A stretch of 64,000 bases of DNA, from positions 1 to 64,000 of the forward strand of contig CANRFM010000011.1 in NCBI GenBank assembly GCA_947629905.1, written 5' to 3'. This document shows, piece by piece, positions 42,388 to 50,899 of the stretch. Below the pieces are notes generated by a model. That model was given only the letters and a program-made list of their open reading frames with translations, did no database searches and was not told the origin of the DNA. This stretch comes from an uncultured Clostridia bacterium (lineage in GTDB: Bacteria > Bacillota > Clostridia > Oscillospirales > Ruminococcaceae). Positions within the stretch are counted from its first letter, which is position 1. The number at the start of each line of letters is the position of its first letter. The translations under genes and the position numbers were made by a program.

Positions 42388-43473
42388 ATGTCAAACAGAT
42401 TGTTTCAGGGACTGGTTCACCAGATGCGTGACACCATGGATGCTACCATTGGTGTCGTAGACGAAAATGCCACCATCATTGCTTGCAGCGACCTGACCAA
42501 GGTCGGCACGACCAACGAATTTGTTTCCCTCGATCTGAGCGATACCCACGATATTTTTGTGCGGGACGGCTTTACTTATAAACCTTTCGGCGCACACCAG
42601 AAGCCGGATTATGCCGTTTTCGTAGAGGGTACGGATGAAACTGCCTCCAAGTATGCCAGCATCCTTGCCATTACCCTCTCCAATATCAAACAGTATTACG
42701 ACGAGAAGTATGACCGCAACAACTTCATCAAGAACGTTGTCCTCGACAATGTGCTGCCCGGCGACATCGTCATCAAGGCACGGGAACTGCATTTCAATGC
42801 CGAGATCAGCCGTGTCGTACTCCTCATCCGCATTGTATCCTCCAATGACATTTCTGCTTACGATGTCATCCAGAACCTGTTCCCGGACAAGAACAAGGAC
42901 TTCGTGTTCAACATCACGGAATCCGACATCGTTCTCGTCAAGGAGATCAAGAGCAGTGTCGATTCCAAAGACCTTGAGAAACTCGCTCGTTCCATTGCGG
43001 ACACGCTCAGCAGTGAATTTTATACCCGTGTCAATGTCGGCATCGGTACAGCTGTCACCAGCGTGAAAGACCTTGCACGCTCTTTCAAGGAGGCACAGAC
43101 CGCCCTCGAAGTCGGCAAGGTATTCGACACGGATAAGATCATTGTCAGCTATGACAATTTGGGCATTTCCCGCCTGATCTATCATTTGCCGACCACGTTG
43201 TGTGAGACATTCCTGCATGAGGTATTCAAGCGGGGCAGCATCGAGTCTCTCGACCATGAAACGCTGTTCACCATCCAGAAATTCTTCGAGAACAACCTGA
43301 ACGTTTCCGAAACGTCCCGGAAGCTGTTCGTCCACAGAAATACCCTCGTGTACCGCCTTGAGAAGATCAAGAAGCTGACGGGTCTCGACCTGCGGGAATT
43401 CGACCATGCGATCATCTTCAAAATTGCACTCATGGTCAAGCGCTATTTACAGGCAAATCCCACGAAATTCTAA
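42388..43473 (+). CDS. CdaR/PucR-family transcriptional regulator
   Basis: ATG 42388 (MSNRLFQGLVHQM) is preferred; 30 upstream codons in the ORF track lack a ribosome site. The 361-residue product has a CdaR-type sensor domain at the N-terminus (MRDTMDATIGVVDENATIIACSD), a GGDEF-like middle domain (TRVNVGIGTAVTSVKDLARSFKEAQTAL), and a C-terminal PucR HTH (FFENNLNVSETSRKLFVHRNTLVYRLEKIKKLTGLDLREF). Such proteins usually respond to small organic acids. It lies 58 bases before ftsE and could be co-transcribed, which would be an uncommon partner for a division gene. Confidence 0.88.
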   Translation: MSNRLFQGLVHQMRDTMDATIGVVDENATIIACSDLTKVGTTNEFVSLDLSDTHDIFVRDGFTYKPFGAHQKPDYAVFVEGTDETASKYASILAITLSNIKQYYDEKYDRNNFIKNVVLDNVLPGDIVIKARELHFNAEISRVVLLIRIVSSNDISAYDVIQNLFPDKNKDFVFNITESDIVLVKEIKSSVDSKDLEKLARSIADTLSSEFYTRVNVGIGTAVTSVKDLARSFKEAQTALEVGKVFDTDKIIVSYDNLGISRLIYHLPTTLCETFLHEVFKRGSIESLDHETLFTIQKFFENNLNVSETSRKLFVHRNTLVYRLEKIKKLTGLDLREFDHAIIFKIALMVKRYLQANPTKF

Positions 43474-43531
43474 GTCATCTGCCTGTCGTCAGCGACCCTG
43501 ACACAGGCAAATGCTTTGCAAGGAGTCTGCT

Positions 43532-44215
43532 ATGGTAGAATTAAAGGATGTATCCGTCACCTATGCAAGCGGTGTGGATGCGCTCAACCATGTCAGCCTG
43601 AAGATCAATGACGGCGACTTTGCCTTTGTTGTCGGCTCTTCCGGTGCGGGCAAAAGTACGATGATCAAGCTCCTCCTCAAGGAGATCGATGCGACAGAGG
43701 GCGTTGTCATCGTCAACGGCTATAATCTGCGCAAGCTGCGCCGCCGCAAGATCCCGGAACTGCGCCGCACGATCGGCATTGTTTTTCAGGACTTCCGGCT
43801 GATCCCGTCCATGACGGTTTACGAAAATATCGCTTTTGTGCTGCGTGTCATCGATGCGCCGTACAAGTACATACGCAAGCGTGTGCCCTATGTGATCTCA
43901 CTGGTCGGGCTTCAGGCAAAGGCAAATTCTTTCCCACATGAGCTTTCCGGCGGTGAGATGCAGCGTGTTGCCATTGCAAGGGCGCTCGTGAACGATCCCA
44001 AGCTCATTATTGCCGACGAGCCGACCGGAAATATCGACCCGGAGCTGTCCTACGAGATCGTAGAGCTGCTCAAGGGCATCAATGCCTGCGGGACGACTAT
44101 TTTAATGGTCACGCATGAGCATGATCTGGTGCGGCATTTCGGCGGGCGTATCATCAACATCACGCAGGGCGAGATCGTGTTCGATGAAATTTTAGGAGGT
44201 GCCGATGAAGGTTAG
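43532..44215 (+). CDS. ftsE: cell-division ATP-binding protein FtsE
   Basis: ATG 43532 with AAGGAG is the start. The 227-residue ABC ATPase has Walker A GSSGAGKST, IGIVFQDFRLIP, the signature ELSGGEMQRVAIARAL, Walker B LIIADEPTGNIDP and VTHEHDLV. Order and overlap with ftsX, followed by a coiled-coil M23 hydrolase, identify it as FtsE: with FtsX it transmits ATP hydrolysis across the membrane to activate a peptidoglycan hydrolase. Confidence 0.95.
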   Translation: MVELKDVSVTYASGVDALNHVSLKINDGDFAFVVGSSGAGKSTMIKLLLKEIDATEGVVIVNGYNLRKLRRRKIPELRRTIGIVFQDFRLIPSMTVYENIAFVLRVIDAPYKYIRKRVPYVISLVGLQAKANSFPHELSGGEMQRVAIARALVNDPKLIIADEPTGNIDPELSYEIVELLKGINACGTTILMVTHEHDLVRHFGGRIINITQGEIVFDEILGGADEG

Positions 44216-45110
44216 CGGTGTCAGATACCTCGTACAGCAGGGCGTGGACAATGTCTGGAAAAACCGGATGATGGCATTTGCCTCTTTCTGCGTACTGCTG
44301 GTAAGCCTGCTGTTAGTCGGGATCAGTGTGCTTGCCTACTACAACGTCAATTCCATCATCGGCGGCATCGAGGAAAAAAATGAGGTCATTGTCTACTTCA
44401 ATGACAACACAGATGATGAAACGCTCAAAGAGATCGGCAGCAAGCTCCGGGCAATGCCGAATATCTCCGAGGTCGTCTTTTATTCCAAGGAAGAAGCCTA
44501 TGAATCCCTGAAAGCAAGCATGGCAGAATATGAAGTGCTCTTTGATTCCCTCGGGGATGATAACCCCCTTGTCGATGCCTACCGCATCAAGGTGAACAAC
44601 ATCGACGAAATACAGAGCACCATTGCGGAGATCCGGAAACTCGACAATATCTACTCCATCCGTGCGCCGTATGATTTTGTAAACATACTGGTGCAGCTCC
44701 GGACTATTCTGACATGGGTCATGGGGGCGATCATTCTGGCAATGGTCATTGTATCCATGGTCATTATTTCCAACACCACCAAGGCAAGCGTCTATGCCCG
44801 CCGTGAGGAGATCCAGATCATGAAGTATGTCGGTGCGACCGACGCTTTCATCCGGTTTCCGTTCTTCATCGAGGGCATGATCACCGGCTTCTTTGCCGGG
44901 TGCATGGCGCTTGTCATCACATGGCTGGTCTATGATTCTGTTGTCAACATTCTCCAGAATCAGGTTGCTTTGCTGAATATCATCGGTATGGGGAGCATCA
45001 TCCGGTTTGCCGATATTTACATTCCCGTCACGGTGGCATATGTGGTCGGCGGTGCGCTGGTAGGCGCTATCGGCAGTGCCATCAGCACAAGACGGTATAT
45101 CAACGTATAA
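44205..45110 (+). CDS. ftsX: cell-division protein FtsX
   Basis: The ATG at 44205 has AGGAGGT in front; the ORF-track start at 44199 is the GTG inside that site. The 301-residue product has the FtsX layout: first span about 20-45 (MAFASFCVLLVSLLLVGISVL), an extracellular loop with EEKNEVIVYFNDNTDDETLKEI and AMPNISEVVFYSKEEAYE, then three spans after about residue 170 and the conserved TTKASVYARREEIQIMKYVGATDAFIRFPF. It overlaps ftsE by 11 bases. Confidence 0.95.
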   Translation: MKVSGVRYLVQQGVDNVWKNRMMAFASFCVLLVSLLLVGISVLAYYNVNSIIGGIEEKNEVIVYFNDNTDDETLKEIGSKLRAMPNISEVVFYSKEEAYESLKASMAEYEVLFDSLGDDNPLVDAYRIKVNNIDEIQSTIAEIRKLDNIYSIRAPYDFVNILVQLRTILTWVMGAIILAMVIVSMVIISNTTKASVYARREEIQIMKYVGATDAFIRFPFFIEGMITGFFAGCMALVITWLVYDSVVNILQNQVALLNIIGMGSIIRFADIYIPVTVAYVVGGALVGAIGSAISTRRYINV

Positions 45111-45133
45111 GCACAGGAAAGGCGGTCCTACAC

Positions 45134-46552
45134 ATGAAACGTACTGCGGTAAAACGAATAGCTGCCCTCACAGCAGCGATTCTGTGTATCGCCGGTATGA
45201 GCGTTCAGCCCGCTGAAAAGCTGCCCGCCGGGGCAGTCACCATTGCGGAACTGGAAGCCCAGAAAGCCGAAAATAACAAGAAAATTGCCGAATATCAGCA
45301 GCAGCTTGAACAGTTCTCTGCCGATCAGAAAGAAGAAGAAGCCTATCAGGCAGCTTTGCAGGAAAAGATCGATGTGCTGCAAAACAATATGCAGATCATT
45401 GACACGGAGCTCGAAACCATCAAGGAGAATATTTTTCAAATTGACGGGGATATTACCAATATGGAAATGACCATTTCCGAGCAGAAAGTGGAGATCGATC
45501 AGGGACTGGAAGAATTCAAGCTCCGGCTGCGTGCCATGTATGTCAACGGTAACGACAGCCTTGCCTCTGCTTTGGTGGGAGCAACGGATTTTTATGATCT
45601 GCTGTCCAAATATGAGCTGATCTCCTGCGTGGCAAGGCACGATGATGAACTTGTCAATGACCTGAAAGAGGAGCTGAATTCCTACAACCGCAATTTAGAG
45701 ACCCTCGAAGCACAGCGGCAGCAGGAAGAGGATGCCAAGGCGGAACAGGAAGCCAAGCAGGAAGAAGCACGCAGCTCCATGAATGAGCTGAACGCTGCCT
45801 ATGCAGAATCCGAAGCCGAAAAGGCACGTCTCGAACAGGAACAGGCACTCGCCAACCAGTCTATTGAAGACCTGAAAAAGGCGAATGAAGAAGCCGATGC
45901 TGCCGAGGCGGAGATCTATGAGGCGATCCGGAAAGCCGAAGAAGAAGCGAAACGGAAAGCGGAAGAAGAAGCCAAAAAACGTGCTGCCGAGGAAGAAGCC
46001 CGCCGAAAAGCTGCCGAAGCGGCTGCTGCGCAGCAACAGGCACAGCAAAATTCCAGCGGCGGTAATACAGCATCTGCACCGACAACAAGCACACCTGCCG
46101 TTTCTACACCGGCAACCACAGAGGACTATTCCGGTTCTTCGTTCGGGTGGCCGTGTCCGGGGCATTATTACATCTCGTCCGGGTTTGCATGGCGCTGGGG
46201 CAAGCAGCACAAGGGCATTGACATTGCGCAGAGCAACGGCGCTGATGTCGTCGCCTCCCGTTCCGGGACAGTCATCAAGAGCTATAACGGCTGCACTCAC
46301 AATTATGGCAAGAGTGCCAACTGCTGCGGCAACGGGTACGGTAACTATGTCATCATCATGCACGATGACGGGACGTATTCCACGCTGTACGGGCATATGT
46401 CGAGCATTATCGTTTCGGTCGGCACGTATGTGAACAAGGGGCAGACCATCGGGTATGTCGGCTCGACAGGGCATTCTACCGGACCGCACCTGCATTTTGA
46501 GATCCGTAAGAACGGTACTGCCGTCGATCCGAGCGGCTACCTGAATTATTGA
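45134..46552 (+). CDS. PcsB/EnvC-like murein hydrolase: coiled coil + M23 peptidase
   Basis: The 472-residue protein has a signal peptide (1-35) and a long coiled-coil region (about 38-285) of the PcsB/CwlO type (IAELEAQKAENNKKIAEYQQ, then a Glu/Lys/Ala-rich arm). A Ser/Thr/Pro linker leads to an M23 (LytM) domain from about 340 with metal ligands in HKGIDIA and HLHFEIR. It lies 24 bases after ftsX, and FtsEX is known to activate hydrolases of this design, so it is the probable FtsEX effector for septal cell-wall cleavage. The insert NGCTHNYGKSANCCGNGYG is longer and more Cys-rich than usual. Confidence 0.92.
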   Translation: MKRTAVKRIAALTAAILCIAGMSVQPAEKLPAGAVTIAELEAQKAENNKKIAEYQQQLEQFSADQKEEEAYQAALQEKIDVLQNNMQIIDTELETIKENIFQIDGDITNMEMTISEQKVEIDQGLEEFKLRLRAMYVNGNDSLASALVGATDFYDLLSKYELISCVARHDDELVNDLKEELNSYNRNLETLEAQRQQEEDAKAEQEAKQEEARSSMNELNAAYAESEAEKARLEQEQALANQSIEDLKKANEEADAAEAEIYEAIRKAEEEAKRKAEEEAKKRAAEEEARRKAAEAAAAQQQAQQNSSGGNTASAPTTSTPAVSTPATTEDYSGSSFGWPCPGHYYISSGFAWRWGKQHKGIDIAQSNGADVVASRSGTVIKSYNGCTHNYGKSANCCGNGYGNYVIIMHDDGTYSTLYGHMSSIIVSVGTYVNKGQTIGYVGSTGHSTGPHLHFEIRKNGTAVDPSGYLNY

Positions 46553-46570
46553 TCAGACATAAGAGAGGAA

Positions 46571-46647
46571 AAGCAAGAGGCAAGTTCAGAGACCGTATCC
46601 TTGATCAGGGGGCGCAGGTTCTTCTTGCTTCTTGCTTCTGTTTTCTA
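46571..46647 (+). terminator. hairpin between the M23 hydrolase and ctpA
   Basis: AAGCAAGAGGCAAG pairs with CTTGCTTCTTGCTT (14 bp with one G-T pair) around a ~39-base loop, followed by CTGTTTTCT. It is terminator-like but long-looped. Confidence 0.55.
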
Positions 46648-46663
46648 TTGAAAGGAGCCAGCT

Positions 46664-47845
46664 ATGAATCATAAAGTCAGCGTGGGCGTGACGATCAGCA
46701 TTGCGGCGCTCGTCTGTGTGCTCACCTTTATCGTCACCTCTTTTTTCTCCCTGCAAAGCTTCAATGCTCAGGTACAGGCAGTCAAGGAAAAAGCCGAAAA
46801 ATATGACCGTCTCGAAGCGCTTGACACCTATGTCCGGGGGAAATATTACAAGGAGGATTTAGACGAGGACAGCCTCATGGACGGCATCCTGAAAGGCTAT
46901 GTGGCAGGGCTGAATGACCCCTATTCGAGCTACATGACCCCGGAGGAATATCAGGCACGCTTAGACAAGGAATCCGGCACAGGTATCGGCATCGGCGTGA
47001 CCATAACTCAGGCAGAGGACGGCAATATCCTTGTGATCTCTACGGAGGAGGATTCCCCTGCTGAAAAGGCAGGATTGCAAAAAGATGATGTCATCATCGC
47101 CGTAGACGGACAAAATGTGCTTGAGGTCGGCTATGAAACGGCGATCGATGCCGTGCGTGGCGAGGAGGGTACGGATGTCGTTCTGACCGTGCGCCGGAAC
47201 GGTGAGGACAAGGACTACCGCATCACCCGGAAAAGCTACGATGTCCACACGGTACGCTCTGAAATGCTTGGGAATGTGGGCTATATCCGCATCACGGCAT
47301 TCCGGGAGAACACGCCGGAACAGTTTCAGGAAGCACTGGATTCCGTGAAGTCGGCAGGGGCAAAGGCGCTGCTGTTCGACGTGCGGGGCAATGGCGGCGG
47401 CTTGCTGGATTCGCTGGAAGCAATGCTCGACCCCCTGCTCCCGGAGGGTGTCATTGCGACTGCGACCTATCAGGGCAGTGTCACGGAAGACGTGGTAATC
47501 TCCGATGAGGAGGAAACCGACCTGCCGATGGCAGTGCTGATCAATGGCGGCTCGGCGAGTGCGGCAGAGCTGTTTTCCGCTTCCCTGCGGGATTTCAAGG
47601 ATGCAAAACTTGTGGGGGAAAATTCCTACGGCAAGGGCGTGATGCAGGAAACACGCCGCATGGATGACGGCGGCGGGCTGACGATCACGGTGGCGACCTA
47701 TCAGACGACGGTTTCAGAATGCTATGACGGTGTCGGACTTGCGCCGGATGTGGAAGTGGAAGCTGACGAGGACACGGACGTGGAAGCTGCCGACCCGGAC
47801 ACCGACCCGCAGCTTGCCGCTGCACTCCGGGTGCTGGCTGCATAA
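46664..47845 (+). CDS. C-terminal processing peptidase (S41 family, PDZ)
   Basis: A 393-residue protein with an N-terminal membrane anchor (about 8-30), the block GLNDPYSSYMTPEEY, a PDZ domain (about 105-185: AGLQKDDVIIAVDGQNV), and the S41 protease domain with catalytic Ser in NGGSASAAEL and Lys in SYGKGVMQ. The C-terminal tail is acidic (EADEDTDVEAADPDTDP). CtpA/CtpB enzymes trim exported proteins; CtpB activates the SpoIVF complex in Bacillus sporulation. It follows the division cluster and lies ten bases before mscS. Confidence 0.93.
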   Translation: MNHKVSVGVTISIAALVCVLTFIVTSFFSLQSFNAQVQAVKEKAEKYDRLEALDTYVRGKYYKEDLDEDSLMDGILKGYVAGLNDPYSSYMTPEEYQARLDKESGTGIGIGVTITQAEDGNILVISTEEDSPAEKAGLQKDDVIIAVDGQNVLEVGYETAIDAVRGEEGTDVVLTVRRNGEDKDYRITRKSYDVHTVRSEMLGNVGYIRITAFRENTPEQFQEALDSVKSAGAKALLFDVRGNGGGLLDSLEAMLDPLLPEGVIATATYQGSVTEDVVISDEEETDLPMAVLINGGSASAAELFSASLRDFKDAKLVGENSYGKGVMQETRRMDDGGGLTITVATYQTTVSECYDGVGLAPDVEVEADEDTDVEAADPDTDPQLAAALRVLAA

Positions 47846-47855
47846 AGGAGGCACT

Positions 47856-48743
47856 ATGCTGGAATTACAGGCTGCAACAGAGGGAGAATTGGAGGAGGTC
47901 ATCACGGAAGAAGCGGAGCACGTTTCCTCTGTTCTGACAACACTGTTGGACTATGTACGGGGACTTCTGCCGTCACTGGGGGCAGCATTGCTGGTGCTGC
48001 TGATCGGCTTGGTGCTGACAAAAATCGTCATGAAGCTGATCGGACACGGCTTCGACAAGAGCAATGCGGATGCAACGGCGGTCAGCTTTTTGCAGTCCCT
48101 TATCAGCGTAGCACTGTATGTACTGTTGGGTGTCATCGTGCTTTCCGTGCTGCACGTGCCCATGACGAGTATCATCACGGTCATCGGCACAATGGGCATT
48201 GCCATCGGTCTGGCGCTCAAGGACAGCCTGTCTAATGTAGCGGGCGGCTTCATCCTGCTCTTTTCCAAACCCCTGAAAATCGGGGATTTCGTGGAGTTCG
48301 GCGGCGTGACGGGTACGGTGGAAAGTATTGCCATTCTGCAAACCAGACTCCTGCGCCCGGACGGCACGACTGTATTCATCCCGAACGGGAAAATCGCCGA
48401 TGCTATGGTACTTAACTACTCCGGAGACCCAAGGCGGCGGCTGGACATGGACATCAGTATCTCCTACGAGGCAGATGCAGAAAAGGCAAAAGCTGTCATT
48501 CAGGCGATCCTGCAAAAGCACCCTCACGCCTCGAAAGAACCGCAGCCTTTGGTGCGTATCGGCGCACTCGGGGACAGTGCCGTGGTACTGCACGTGCGGG
48601 TGTGGACAGTCCATGCGTTCTACTGGGAGCTGTATTATGACCTGCTGGAACAGGTGAAGGCTGCCTTTGATGCGCAGGGCATCAGTTTCCCCTATCCGCA
48701 GATGGATGTCCACTTAAAGCAAGGCACTCCCCTGCCCCGTTGA
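47856..48743 (+). CDS. small-conductance mechanosensitive channel (MscS family)
   Basis: ATG 47856 follows AAAGGAGG; the ORF track starts 44 codons early inside ctpA. The 295-residue product has three membrane helices (about 38-150). The pore helix and following segment read GTMGIAIGLALKDSLSNVAGGFILLFSKPLKIGDFVEF, the MscS hallmark. The C-terminal cytoplasmic domain has VFIPNGKIADAMVLNYS and ends PYPQMDVHL. It releases solutes on osmotic downshock. Confidence 0.95.
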   Translation: MLELQAATEGELEEVITEEAEHVSSVLTTLLDYVRGLLPSLGAALLVLLIGLVLTKIVMKLIGHGFDKSNADATAVSFLQSLISVALYVLLGVIVLSVLHVPMTSIITVIGTMGIAIGLALKDSLSNVAGGFILLFSKPLKIGDFVEFGGVTGTVESIAILQTRLLRPDGTTVFIPNGKIADAMVLNYSGDPRRRLDMDISISYEADAEKAKAVIQAILQKHPHASKEPQPLVRIGALGDSAVVLHVRVWTVHAFYWELYYDLLEQVKAAFDAQGISFPYPQMDVHLKQGTPLPR

Positions 48744-48807
48744 CGGATTTGTGCAAAATAATGATTTTCAACATAAAAAATTTGGCAGGTAAATTTTAGT
48801 TCACGCC

Positions 48808-48836
48808 TTGCAAAATGCGGGGAAATATGGTATAAT
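48808..48836 (+). promoter_or_regulatory. promoter of rpsB-tsf
   Basis: TTGCAA and TATAAT with 17-base spacing; the leader to rpsB is about 105 bases and may carry autoregulation by S2, though no clear known motif is seen. Confidence 0.8.
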
Positions 48837-48947
48837 TAAAAAGATTTCGCACGTCTGTTTTGGCACGGCAAGGTGCCGGTTTTCCGGTTGTCAGGTGCTT
48901 TCCACAGGCGGAGGATTCAAAACCAAACATTTTCAGGAGGAAATATC

Positions 48948-49691
48948 ATGAGCGTAGTATCCATGAAACAGCTTCTCGAAGCAGGTGTTCACTTCGGACA
49001 CCAGACCAGACGGTGGAACCCCAAAATGGCTCCCTACATCTTTACAGAGCGCAATGGTATCTATATCATTGACCTGCAAAAGACCGTCAAGAAACTGGAG
49101 GAGGCATACCTGTTCGTCCGTGACCTCTCCGCAGAGGGCAAGGAAGTGCTTTTCGTCGGCACAAAGAAGCAGGCAAGCGATTCTATCCGTGAAGAGGCTA
49201 CCCGTGCAGGCGCACACTTTGTCAATGCACGCTGGCTGGGCGGTATGATGACGAACTTCAAGACCATTCAGAGACGGATCCAGAGACTGGAACATCTGCA
49301 CCAGATGGCAGAGGACGGCACTTTCGCACTGCTGCCCAAGAAAGAAGTGGTCAAGCTCAATCTCGAGATCGAGCGTTTGGAGAAGTTCCTCGGCGGTATC
49401 AAGAACATGAAGCACCTCCCCGGTGCGCTGTTCATCGTTGACCCCCGCAAGGAGAAGATCGCCGTTGCCGAGGCAAAGAAGCTGCACATCCCGATCGTTG
49501 CGATCGTAGATACCAACTGCGATCCGGACGAAGTGGACTATGTCATTCCGGGTAATGACGATGCGATCCGTGCTGTCAAGCTGATCGCCGGCACGATCGC
49601 CAATGCGATCATCGAGGGCAGACAGGGTGCTGATGAAGAAGCTGCCGAAGCTGAGGCTGCTGCCAAGGACGAGGAAGAAGCTGCTGAATAA
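48948..49691 (+). CDS. rpsB: 30S ribosomal protein S2
   Basis: ATG 48948 with CAGGAGG is the start; upstream codons in the track are leader. The 247-residue protein has [62 protein letters not shown] and [13 protein letters not shown], all S2 hallmarks. The C-terminal Ala/Glu-rich tail ([19 protein letters not shown]) is a common extension in Clostridia. It is followed by tsf after 30 bases. Confidence 0.98.
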   Translation: MSVVSMKQLLEAGVHFGHQTRRWNPKMAPYIFTERNGIYIIDLQKTVKKLEEAYLFVRDLSAEGKEVLFVGTKKQASDSIREEATRAGAHFVNARWLGGMMTNFKTIQRRIQRLEHLHQMAEDGTFALLPKKEVVKLNLEIERLEKFLGGIKNMKHLPGALFIVDPRKEKIAVAEAKKLHIPIVAIVDTNCDPDEVDYVIPGNDDAIRAVKLIAGTIANAIIEGRQGADEEAAEAEAAAKDEEEAAE

Positions 49692-49721
49692 CGATAATTT
49701 GAGTGAAATGAGGAATGAAGA

Positions 49722-50648
49722 ATGGCTAAAATTTCTGTTCAGGAGATCAACGAGCTGCGTCAGATGACCGGTGCAGGCATGATGGACTGCAAGCGTGCAC
49801 TGACAGAGGCTGAGGGAGATAAAGACAAGGCTGTACAGATCCTGCGTGAAAAGGGTCTGGCTACACAGGCAAAGAAAGCCGGCAGAGTTGCTGCCGAGGG
49901 TCTGGCACTTGCGGTTGTCAATGCAGATCACACGGTAGGTGCTGTGGTGGAAGTCAATATTGAAACTGACTTCGCTGCCAAGAACCCGAAGTTCAAGGAA
50001 TTTGTAGAAGCAGTCGCTATGACGGTTATCGAAAAAGACCCGGCAGATGTAGAAGCACTGAGTGCAGCAACCATCAGCGGCGGCACAACAACCGTTGCCG
50101 AGGCATTGCAGGAACTGTTCCTGTCCATCCGTGAGAACATGAAGATCCGCCGCTTTGCAAGACTGACAGGCGATGCCGTAGCTGCTTACGTGCATCAGGG
50201 CGGTCAGGCAGGTGCTTTAGTTTCTGCCAAGACCGAAGCAGGCGCCAACGAGGCTGTTCTTGAGGCACTGAAAGACTGCAATTTCCAGGTGGCTGCGATG
50301 CATCCGGAATATCTGGTGCGTGAGGACGTACCGCAGAGCCGTGTGGATGAAGAGTGGGAGATCGTCCTCAAGCAGATGGAGGAAGACCCGAAGCTCGCTT
50401 CCAAGCCCGAACAGGCAAAGAAGCACATCGCAGAGGGCAAGGTTGGCAAGATGTATTCCGAAATCTGCCTGATGGAGCAGACCTTTGTCAAGGACAACAA
50501 GATGACTGTCAAGCAGTATGTCGATAGCAAGGCAAAGGAAGCCGGCGCACCGATCGAAGTAACAGGCTTTGTATGCTTCGAGTTGGGCGAGGGCATTGAG
50601 AAAAAGGCTGATGATTTCGCCGCAGAAGTCGCAAGCATGATCGGCTAA
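49722..50648 (+). CDS. tsf: translation elongation factor Ts
   Basis: A 308-residue protein with the N-terminal UBA-like domain and signature ELRQMTGAGMMDCKRAL, then EKGLATQAKKAGRVAAEGL, the core dimerisation domain, and PEYLVREDVP. EF-Ts exchanges GDP for GTP on EF-Tu. It is co-transcribed with rpsB in the universal order and ends at a strong terminator. Its ribosome site (GAGGAATGAAG) is modest. Confidence 0.98.
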   Translation: MAKISVQEINELRQMTGAGMMDCKRALTEAEGDKDKAVQILREKGLATQAKKAGRVAAEGLALAVVNADHTVGAVVEVNIETDFAAKNPKFKEFVEAVAMTVIEKDPADVEALSAATISGGTTTVAEALQELFLSIRENMKIRRFARLTGDAVAAYVHQGGQAGALVSAKTEAGANEAVLEALKDCNFQVAAMHPEYLVREDVPQSRVDEEWEIVLKQMEEDPKLASKPEQAKKHIAEGKVGKMYSEICLMEQTFVKDNKMTVKQYVDSKAKEAGAPIEVTGFVCFELGEGIEKKADDFAAEVASMIG

Positions 50649-50655
50649 AATCAAA

Positions 50656-50697
50656 AATAACCGTCCTGTACACCATGGTGTATGGGGCGGTTTTTCT
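50656..50697 (+). terminator. terminator of rpsB-tsf
   Basis: AACCGTCC-TGTACACC-AT-GGTGTATGGGGCGGTTTTT forms an extended GC-rich stem with T5, eight bases after the stop. Confidence 0.9.
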
Positions 50698-50751
50698 GCG
50701 CCCTGCTGAAAAGAGGGTGCTTTTTTTATAAAATTTCAGAAAAAATCTGGC

Positions 50752-50784
50752 TTTAAGATTTCTTTAAGAAATCAGCCGTATAAT
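50752..50784 (+). promoter_or_regulatory. promoter with TTTAAG direct repeats before the beta-helix surface protein
   Basis: TATAAT lies at 50779-50784. Upstream, CTTTAAGATTTCTTTAAGAAATC contains two CTTTAAGA units 11 bases apart and an overlapping 17-base palindrome, in the place of a -35 box. Direct hexamers one helical turn apart are typical sites for OmpR/PhoB-type response regulators, so an activated promoter is likely. Confidence 0.5.
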
Positions 50785-50836
50785 ACAAATGATCCCACAG
50801 AGATCAGACAGTCGGCTGCGGGTTCGCCGCACGGGC

Positions 50837-50860
50837 TGTGCAGTCGACTGCACATTTTTA
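50837..50860 (+). promoter_or_regulatory. leader hairpin TGTGCAGTCGACTGCACA followed by a T-run
   Basis: A perfect 18-base palindrome followed by TTTTTA sits between the promoter and the start codon. The preceding ACAGTCGGCTGCGG could pair with the palindrome's CGACTG half, giving two exclusive folds. A leader attenuator is possible. Confidence 0.4.
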
Positions 50861-50899
50861 CTTTACTGATCATAATTCCGACAGAAAGGGGAAATTTGT

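Noticed and set aside
42391-43407. 338-codon ORF antisense to the CdaR-type regulator
   Set aside because: Exact shadow of the regulator; no ribosome site.
48933-50195. 420-codon ORF antisense to rpsB-tsf
   Set aside because: Lies opposite two universally conserved translation genes and has no coding evidence.
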